Origin: Peptococcaceae bacterium BRH_c23
Lineage (GTDB): Bacteria > Bacillota_B > Desulfitobacteriia > Desulfitobacteriales > Desulfitobacteriaceae
Assembly (NCBI GenBank): GCA_000961805.1
Contig: LADV01000101.1
Coordinates: 1-7,216, forward strand
Direction: 5' to 3'
Length of the DNA: 7,216 bases
In this document: positions 1-4,238 of the stretch, in pieces
Position numbering within the stretch: the first letter of the stretch is position 1
Layout of the letters: each line of letters begins with the position of its first letter
The notes under the pieces: generated by a model
Seen by the model: only the letters and a program-made list of their open reading frames with translations
Databases searched by the model: none
What the model was told of the DNA's origin: nothing
Translations under genes and position numbers: made by a program

Positions 1-278
1 TGCAGTCAGAATTAAGAGAAGTATTTTTTGATTATACAACAGCAATAGTGGTAGATTCGATTTACAAATTAGTCCCTCACGTCCTTATAATTTGGTTAAT
101 TAGCTTAAAATGGCCGACTATCACCGTGCCATTCGTAGACTGGAAAGTAAACATTCTTGGATTCTATCTCCTTTCGTACATGATATTTCACCTGGGGAAA
201 TTATTAGCAAAACCAATTATGACCGCGCTGTCAAAACTTAGAATATTTGGCTTTGTTAGGGCAACTAATAAAATTTAA
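1..278 (+). CDS. Membrane protein of unknown family, 5' end at or beyond the window edge
   Basis: The frame is open from the left edge to the TAA ending at 278, giving at least 91 residues. Two hydrophobic stretches suggest membrane segments: roughly the 20 residues around VLIIWLISL and the 20 around ILGFYLLSYMIF. A basic tail follows. I do not recognise the family. A GTG at 48 is the first start codon inside the window, but no Shine-Dalgarno precedes it and the reading continues upstream as plausible protein (SELREVFFDY), so I do not use it. The codon straddling the left edge ends in TG and could itself be an ATG/GTG/TTG start, which would make the protein about 92 residues; it could equally be internal. 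The gene ends 20 bases before the TSUP transporter start and is probably co-transcribed with it, so a role as partner of that transporter is possible but is inference only. Confidence 0.65.
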   Translation, partial: QSELREVFFDYTTAIVVDSIYKLVPHVLIIWLISLKWPTITVPFVDWKVNILGFYLLSYMIFHLGKLLAKPIMTALSKLRIFGFVRATNKI

Positions 279-298
279 TAAATTAGGAGGAAAATGTT

Positions 299-1237
299 AT
301 GCATTTCGCAATTGCAGGCGTAGACGCTAATCCCATTAGTCTACTTCTATGGGGTATTTTTGTAGGCTATGTTTTTACAACAGTAGGAGCCGCTGGTGGT
401 ATCCTAGCAGGTGTAGGTCATATGAGTATCTTTGGTCTTAAAAGTGCCAATACAATTAAGCCCATGAATCAGTTCTTGACTTTAGTGAGCCCTATTGTCG
501 GCACGCCACTTTATCTCCGTGAGAAACGTATTATCGTACCTGTTGCTATTGCTCTAGGCTTGGGTGGTATTACAGGTGCAATGATTGGTTCCACCTTCTC
601 GTCTTCTTTACTAAAAGATATGAAAACCTTCCAGCCCTACTTTGGTTTCTTCACACTAGCGATTGCTTTGCGTCTCGGCTACGAGTGCACCAAAGGCTTC
701 ATTGATGGCCAAAAAAGTGTGAAAAAAGCGAACGATACTTTCGCCGCGAAAGTTAAAGAACTTAAGGCTGCTGGTAGAATGAGTGAACTTAAGGAAATTG
801 GTGTGAACTTCCAGAAGATTGGTGTTCAAAGCACGTTCACTTTTGCTGGTCAAGAATTTAAGTATAATACGATCTTTGTGTTCTTTGCAGGACTCATTGT
901 GGCTATTATTTCAGCTTCTCTTGGTGTTGGCGGTGGTTTCCTACTGGTTCCCTTTATGACCAGTATGCTGGGTTTCCCAATGTTCATTGTGGCTGGTACT
1001 TCCGTGCTTTCCATCTTGGTTACATCGGCGACCAGTATTACCAACTACATTTCCATGGGGAGTTCAGTAGACGTCACTTTCTTAGCCTTTGAATTGACGG
1101 GTGTTGCCATTGGTACTGTATTTGCAGCCAAAGTTTCTAAATATATCAATGCCCGTTATTTGAAAATCGGCCTTACTGTTATCTTGTTCTACATTGGTCT
1201 GAAATATATGCTTCCATTAGTTGGTATTAAGATCTAA
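299..1237 (+). CDS. TauE/SafE (TSUP) family membrane anion/sulfur-compound transporter
   Basis: This is a 312-residue integral membrane protein. The family exports or imports small anions, often sulfite, sulfonates or other sulfur compounds. It shows the internal two-fold design of TSUP proteins: a first half with a Gly-rich GAAGG motif at residues 30-34 in the first membrane helix, and a second half with the matching GVGGGFLLVP motif at 209-218. Each half carries about four hydrophobic segments. They are separated by an unusually long, Lys/Glu-rich soluble loop (about residues 129-189). The start is the ATG 8 bases after a perfect AGGAGG (285-290). It sits 20 bases after a small membrane protein and 35 bases before a DUF1847 gene, so all three look like one operon. 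The actual substrate cannot be read from sequence. Family assignment is firm; sulfite or another sulfur anion is an inference from the family. Confidence 0.88.
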   Translation: MHFAIAGVDANPISLLLWGIFVGYVFTTVGAAGGILAGVGHMSIFGLKSANTIKPMNQFLTLVSPIVGTPLYLREKRIIVPVAIALGLGGITGAMIGSTFSSSLLKDMKTFQPYFGFFTLAIALRLGYECTKGFIDGQKSVKKANDTFAAKVKELKAAGRMSELKEIGVNFQKIGVQSTFTFAGQEFKYNTIFVFFAGLIVAIISASLGVGGGFLLVPFMTSMLGFPMFIVAGTSVLSILVTSATSITNYISMGSSVDVTFLAFELTGVAIGTVFAAKVSKYINARYLKIGLTVILFYIGLKYMLPLVGIKI

Positions 1238-1258
1238 CTTAAGTGTTTAATAAAATAA

Positions 1259-1264
1259 AGGAGG
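1259..1264 (+). promoter_or_regulatory. Shine-Dalgarno that fixes the DUF1847 start
   Basis: A perfect AGGAGG within AAAGGAGGA lies 8 bases before the ATG at 1273. The longer in-frame alternative, a GTG at 1243, has no such site and would add ten residues lying over this element. Confidence 0.85.
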
Positions 1265-1272
1265 ATAGGGAC

Positions 1273-1866
1273 ATGAAATGTGCGTCCTGCCAAATGAAGA
1301 CCAAAAATATGTGTGATAAGGAAGCCTTTGATTGTACTGGGGGAAAATATTCACTCGATGAATGTTTTGAAGAAGAAAACAAACCCTTTCATCGGCTCAG
1401 TGGTTATTTCCAATCAGTACACGGTAACAATCTTAGCCGCCTCGATGAATTAATTATGTTTTCTAAGAAAATGGGTTACAAGAAACTCGGAATGGCTTTT
1501 TGTGTAGGTTTAACTGAAGAAGCAGCAATCTTAGAAAAGATTTTATCCCAACATTTTGAGGTATATTCCGCTTGTTGTAAAATAGGTGGTCTTAAAAAAG
1601 AAGATTATGAAATACCTAAAGTGAAAGAGGATAAAATTGAGGTTATTTGTGACCCTATACTTCAAGCTAAAGTGCTGGCTAATGATGAAACTGAACTTAA
1701 CATAGCAGTAGGCTTATGCGTTGGTCATGATATGTTATTCAATAAGTACTCGAAAGCACCAGTCACCACCTATGCAGTTAAGGACCGTATCCTAGGTCAT
1801 AATCCTTTGGCCGTCTGCTATTCAAGTTATTTACGTAAAAAATACCTTAATAAAAAATACGAATAG
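1273..1866 (+). CDS. DUF1847 family Cys-rich, probably metal-binding protein
   Basis: This is a 197-residue soluble protein matching DUF1847, a family of unknown function common in anaerobic Clostridia, Deltaproteobacteria and methanogens. The N-terminus has a cysteine cluster (C3, C6, C14, C21, then C31) that looks like a zinc or iron-sulfur site. The conserved core follows: FCVGL (76-80), a Cys pair in ACCKIGG (100-106), CDPILQA (126-132), GLCVGHD (147-153) and KDRILGHNP (170-178). The last two are the most recognisable signatures. I chose the ATG at 1273 because of its strong ribosome binding site. It is the last gene before a strong terminator, 35 bases after the TSUP transporter. The buried cysteines in conserved core motifs suggest a bound metal or a thiol chemistry; the reaction is unknown. 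Family call is from motif recall, not a search. Confidence 0.82.
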   Translation: MKCASCQMKTKNMCDKEAFDCTGGKYSLDECFEEENKPFHRLSGYFQSVHGNNLSRLDELIMFSKKMGYKKLGMAFCVGLTEEAAILEKILSQHFEVYSACCKIGGLKKEDYEIPKVKEDKIEVICDPILQAKVLANDETELNIAVGLCVGHDMLFNKYSKAPVTTYAVKDRILGHNPLAVCYSSYLRKKYLNKKYE

Positions 1867-1875
1867 ACAACACAC

Positions 1876-1923
1876 AAAAAAACGGGGGCGTAACGAACTT
1901 AATTCGTTACGCCCCCGTTTTTT
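1876..1923 (+). terminator. Strong, symmetrical (bidirectional-looking) intrinsic terminator
   Basis: A perfect 15-bp GC-rich stem (1883-1897 paired with 1903-1917) closes a 5-base loop (CTTAA). It is preceded by seven A and followed by six T, so the A and T tracts can extend the stem to about 21 bp. It could stop transcription from either strand. It begins 10 bases after the DUF1847 stop and separates the transporter operon from the molybdoenzyme region. Confidence 0.95.
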
Positions 1924-2053
1924 GCAGTTTTCAAACCCCCCTCTGTTGTAAGTAGGGTAGGTCCTTCGTAAATTCAGGTGGGGTAGGGGCCTCCTTCGCT
2001 GCGAAGAATAGATTAGACGAAGATGGTCCAAAAGTAATGGAACTGACAAGGAA
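1924..2053. other. Intergenic stretch with no recognisable gene
   Basis: I see no convincing coding frame here on either strand. It contains a loose repeat of a G-rich phrase (GGGTAGG...CTTCG at about 1954-1968 and again at 1980-1998) and a short palindrome CTTCGC-T-GCGAAG (1993-2005). Neither matches an element I know. Confidence 0.4.
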
Positions 2054-2073
2054 AATGTCGAAAATCGGACATT
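2054..2073. promoter_or_regulatory. Inverted repeat, candidate operator upstream of the molybdoenzyme promoter
   Basis: AATGTC and GACATT form perfect 6-bp arms around an 8-base AT-rich centre. The repeat ends four bases before the proposed -35 box, so its centre is about 50 bases upstream of the predicted transcription start. That spot suits an activator or a repressor. The half sites do not match the Fnr/Crp consensus TTGA-N6-TCAA, so the regulator is unknown. Confidence 0.4.
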
Positions 2074-2077
2074 AAAA

Positions 2078-2107
2078 TTGACCATAATTTGATATGTTAA
2101 CTATAGT
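2078..2107 (+). promoter_or_regulatory. Sigma-A-like promoter for the molybdoenzyme operon and its leader
   Basis: TTGACC (2078-2083) and TATAGT (2102-2107) are separated by 18 bases and lie in AT-rich DNA directly downstream of a terminator, where a new transcription unit must begin. Initiation would fall near 2114, leaving a leader of almost 390 bases before the first iron-sulfur gene. This leader contains the two small reading frames described separately. Confidence 0.5.
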
Positions 2108-2198
2108 ACAAACGATAAATTGAAAGGATAAAAAACACTAGGCGGTGAAGCGATGCTAATTTAGTAAGGAAAATGTTTGCAAGAGAGGCGTTTTAACT

Positions 2199-2309
2199 AT
2201 GAAGAAGGTTTCTGAACTAGTGAAATTTCTTAAAGATCCACATTCTAAAAAAGTACAGGAACAGAAAGATATAATGCATCGAATTTCTAGGAGGTTTTTT
2301 AGAGAGTGA
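2199..2309 (+). CDS. Possible small protein of 36 residues, unknown function
   Basis: An ATG-initiated frame encodes a short, charged, basic peptide beginning MKKVSELVKFLKDP and ending RRFFRE. AGAGAGG lies about 10 bases upstream as a modest ribosome binding site. The frame is closed by TAA at 2157-2159 upstream and has no earlier start codon. It has no cysteines and no membrane segment, and is probably helical. Its TGA shares an A with the ATG of the next frame (TGATG), a typical translational coupling arrangement. A strong AGGAGG (2289-2294) inside its last codons would serve that next frame. I do not recognise it. It may be a real small protein, a regulatory leader peptide, or a remnant of a decayed gene. 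Confidence 0.4.
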   Translation: MKKVSELVKFLKDPHSKKVQEQKDIMHRISRRFFRE

Positions 2310-2476
2310 TGCAAATAATAGGCGGCCTTAATATAGAGGGTTTTGAAGACCTATTCGCTAAGATGCTTTGAGTTTTTCAAAATCTGATATTTAAGGCTGC
2401 CGACGTCTCATTTATACCTTTTATCACAATGTATTCGAGTTTTTTGCAGGAAGAAGGAATTGACGACGGTATTTAA
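2309..2476 (+). pseudogene. 55-codon frame interrupted by an in-frame TGA at codon 21
   Basis: The frame starts at an ATG overlapping the previous stop. It reads 20 codons (MQIIGGLNIEGFEDLF and so on), meets TGA at 2369-2371, then continues in the same frame for 34 more sense codons (VFQNLIFKAADVSF ... LQEEGIDDGI) to TAA at 2474-2476. Both halves have protein-like composition, and the whole fills the space up to 30 bases before the next gene. It could be a small gene broken by a nonsense mutation (for example from a Trp or Arg codon), or a gene whose TGA is recoded. The AGGAGG at 2289-2294 is 14 bases from the ATG (11 from an in-frame GTG at 2306), rather far. No cysteine or redox motif surrounds the TGA, so nonsense is the simpler reading. 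Family not recognised. Confidence 0.35.
2321..2401 (+). repeat. Long-range inverted repeat in the leader, enclosing the in-frame TGA
   Basis: GGCGGCCTTAATAT (2321-2334) can pair with ATATTTAAGGCTGCC (2387-2401). This gives 14 base pairs with one G-U pair and one bulged T, enclosing 52 bases. Inside the loop a second small hairpin (TTTGA/TCAAA, 2367-2371 with 2377-2381) contains the TGA itself. No T tract follows, so it is not an ordinary terminator. It may be an RNA regulatory structure or chance. Confidence 0.45.
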
Positions 2477-2505
2477 ATTATCATCCGGTTAGAGAGAGGA
2501 GTAAG

Positions 2506-2973
2506 ATGCGTGTGCAAAAACTATTTTTTATATCTAAGCATTGCGATGGGTGTCAGGCTTGTGAAGTAGCATGTCTTGAAAAACATTCTCAGTCTCAGAG
2601 CATATTTATGACGAAAATGGAACAACCATCTCCGCAACCGCGGATTAAAGTAAAAAGATCGGGTAATCAATATTGGGCTACCGTATGTCAACACTGCAAT
2701 GAGGCAATGTGCGTAGGGACATGTATGACTGGAGCGCTGCAGTATTCCGCAACAGGTGAAGTTTTCCACAATGCTAAACAATGCGTAGGCTGTTGGATGT
2801 GTATAATGGCTTGTCCATTCGGGGCCATTGCAACACTTAACGAGGCAAAAAAAGCGAGCAAATGTGATCTGTGTAAGGGTGAAAAGACTCCACCTTGTGT
2901 AGCGTCATGTTCCCGGCAAGCGTTACTATATGGTACTCCAGAGGATTACGAAATGAAAGTTGCAGGTGATTGA
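2506..2973 (+). CDS. CooF-like ferredoxin with four [4Fe-4S] motifs
   Basis: This is a 155-residue cytoplasmic electron carrier. Sixteen cysteines form four cluster sets: C13/C16/C19/C23, C61/C64/C69/C73, C93/C96/C99/C103 and C120/C123/C131/C135. This is the arrangement of the CooF/HycB/DmsB group of polyferredoxin subunits that pass electrons between a catalytic subunit and a partner. The early CDGCQACEVAC and later CVGCWMCIMACPFGAI are typical. No signal peptide is present. The ATG at 2506 follows AGAGGAG (2495-2501) with only a 4-base spacer; an in-frame GTG at 2512 is a possible alternative. One base separates its stop from the flavoprotein start. The pairing CooF-like protein plus FAD/NAD(P) oxidoreductase is also known beside carbon monoxide dehydrogenases, but here it precedes a molybdoenzyme. 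Probable role: electron link between flavoprotein and molybdopterin subunit. Confidence 0.88.
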   Translation: MRVQKLFFISKHCDGCQACEVACLEKHSQSQSIFMTKMEQPSPQPRIKVKRSGNQYWATVCQHCNEAMCVGTCMTGALQYSATGEVFHNAKQCVGCWMCIMACPFGAIATLNEAKKASKCDLCKGEKTPPCVASCSRQALLYGTPEDYEMKVAGD

Positions 2974-2974
2974 T

Positions 2975-4237
2975 ATGCGTTATCTCATTATCGGCAATAG
3001 TGCGGCGGGCGTTTTCGCAGCAGAAACTATTCGGGGTCTGGATCCCGAAGGACAAATCACGATGATTTCAAATGAAGACTATTCACCCTATTCACGTTGC
3101 CTAACCTCCTATTTCCTAGGGAAAGAAATTCCAGAAGAAATGATGTACATTAGAAATAAGGACTTTTACTCTGAAACAGGGATTGACTTCCAAGCTGGAT
3201 ATGTTGAACGGGTGGATGCTGATTCTAAAAACGTCTTGCTAGACTCTGGTGAAAAAGTTAATTATGATAAGTTGCTGATTGCCACGGGTTCTTCTCCGTT
3301 CAATCCTCCTCTTGAGGGAAGTGACATAGAGGGAATCTTTGAACTGCGCACCTTAGATGATGCTAAAGCTATGGCTGAGTTTGCTCCAAAAGTAAAAGCT
3401 GCCGTTGTTATGGGTGCTGGTCTTGTAGGGCTTAAAGGAGCTCATGGACTTCATGAACTGGGAATCAATGTGACAATTATAGGATCTGCTCCTCGAGTCA
3501 TGCGTCACTCCATTGATGAAGAATCTGCTGAGATTCTGACGAGACTGTTAGAAGAAGACGGTTATCGTGTCCTCCTAAATACCAAAGTAGTTAAAGTGCT
3601 AGGTGAAGAGGATACAGATGGACGGATGTCAGTATCTGGTGTGCTTCTGAATACCGGTGAACAGATTCCTTGTCAGATGATTATTAGAGCGGTTGGAGTC
3701 CGCCCTAATGTAAAGTTGGTCAGTGATAGCGGAATCTCAGTGAATTACGGTATTATTGTTGATGAAGAAATGCAGACGTCGGAAAAAGACATTTATGCTG
3801 CGGGTGATGTTGCTGAAGCACTCGACCTCTTAAGTGGCGAAAAAGGTGTGAGCGCTTTATGGCCTACTGCAACAGAACAAGGAATCGTCGCTGGCTGCAA
3901 CATGGCAGGTGTGAAACGCGAATATCATGGTTCCCTGGCTTTAAACTCTGCTGTAATAAGCGGAGTAGGGATTGTTTCAGTCGGACTCATGAATTTGCCG
4001 CCTAGAGAAGGTAGTGTGATTAGGGCATCGGAGCCGGATAAGAACTTCTATCGTAAGTTCGTGATTAAAGAGGGACGTTTGGTGGGAATGATCATGGTTG
4101 GCGACATCGAAGGGGCGGGTATTTTGAGCGGCTTAATTCGAAAAAGAGCTAAAGTTGACGTAAATTATCTTCACCAAATGTTAGTAAATCCGATTGACTA
4201 TCCAGGGTACTTGTCGGTTGTGAGAGGGGGTCAGTAA
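2975..4237 (+). CDS. FAD-dependent pyridine nucleotide-disulfide oxidoreductase, NAD(P)H module of the complex
   Basis: This is a 420-residue two-dinucleotide-fold flavoprotein. The N-terminal FAD site is GNSAAG (7-12), a variant of GxGxxG. C42 in SPYSRCLTSYFLG matches in position and spacing the redox Cys of NADH oxidase/peroxidase and CoA-disulfide reductase. ATGSSP (103-108) closes the first FAD region. The NAD(P) site is GAGLVG (147-152), AVGVRPN lies at 239-245, and YAAGD (274-278) gives the second FAD contact. A C-terminal domain follows. The ATG at 2975 is chosen because of AGGTGAT (2964-2970) four bases upstream; a TTG at 2960 would add five residues with no support. It lies one base after the CooF-like gene and one base before the molybdopterin gene, so translation is likely coupled. 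Inferred role: exchange electrons between NAD(P)H and the iron-sulfur subunits. The acidic residue usual for NADH preference after the second beta strand is missing (G170-S171, then R174). Confidence 0.9.
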   Translation: MRYLIIGNSAAGVFAAETIRGLDPEGQITMISNEDYSPYSRCLTSYFLGKEIPEEMMYIRNKDFYSETGIDFQAGYVERVDADSKNVLLDSGEKVNYDKLLIATGSSPFNPPLEGSDIEGIFELRTLDDAKAMAEFAPKVKAAVVMGAGLVGLKGAHGLHELGINVTIIGSAPRVMRHSIDEESAEILTRLLEEDGYRVLLNTKVVKVLGEEDTDGRMSVSGVLLNTGEQIPCQMIIRAVGVRPNVKLVSDSGISVNYGIIVDEEMQTSEKDIYAAGDVAEALDLLSGEKGVSALWPTATEQGIVAGCNMAGVKREYHGSLALNSAVISGVGIVSVGLMNLPPREGSVIRASEPDKNFYRKFVIKEGRLVGMIMVGDIEGAGILSGLIRKRAKVDVNYLHQMLVNPIDYPGYLSVVRGGQ

Positions 4238-4238
4238 A

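Noticed and set aside
48..278. GTG at 48 as the start of the first gene
   Set aside because: No Shine-Dalgarno precedes it and the same frame stays open with protein-like sequence to the left edge.
656..1044. Two minus-strand frames inside the transporter gene
   Set aside because: They are antisense shadows of a well-supported coding region.
1243..1272. GTG at 1243 as the start of the DUF1847 gene
   Set aside because: The strong AGGAGG at 1259-1264 is correctly spaced for the ATG at 1273, where the conserved MKCASC begins.
1953..2005. G-rich near-repeat and small palindrome as a mobile element end
   Set aside because: The copies are imperfect and short, with no transposase, target duplication or paired terminal repeats.
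1831..2085. 84-codon frame on the minus strand
   Set aside because: It runs through the terminator stem and the end of DUF1847, has a low-complexity basic translation and no ribosome binding site.
2108..2198. Riboswitch in the leader
   Set aside because: I found no match to consensus cores I know, such as TPP, SAM, cobalamin, c-di-GMP, fluoride or glycine types; only a covariance search could settle it.
2369..2410. Selenocysteine insertion element after the TGA
   Set aside because: No stem-loop of the expected size and apical loop follows the TGA, and the surrounding residues do not form a redox motif.
2960..2974. TTG at 2960 as the flavoprotein start
   Set aside because: The extra residues are not part of the FAD fold, and AGGTGAT sits just before the ATG at 2975.
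2521..3055. Minus-strand frames opposite the CooF-like and flavoprotein genes
   Set aside because: They are antisense shadows without start signals or recognisable motifs.
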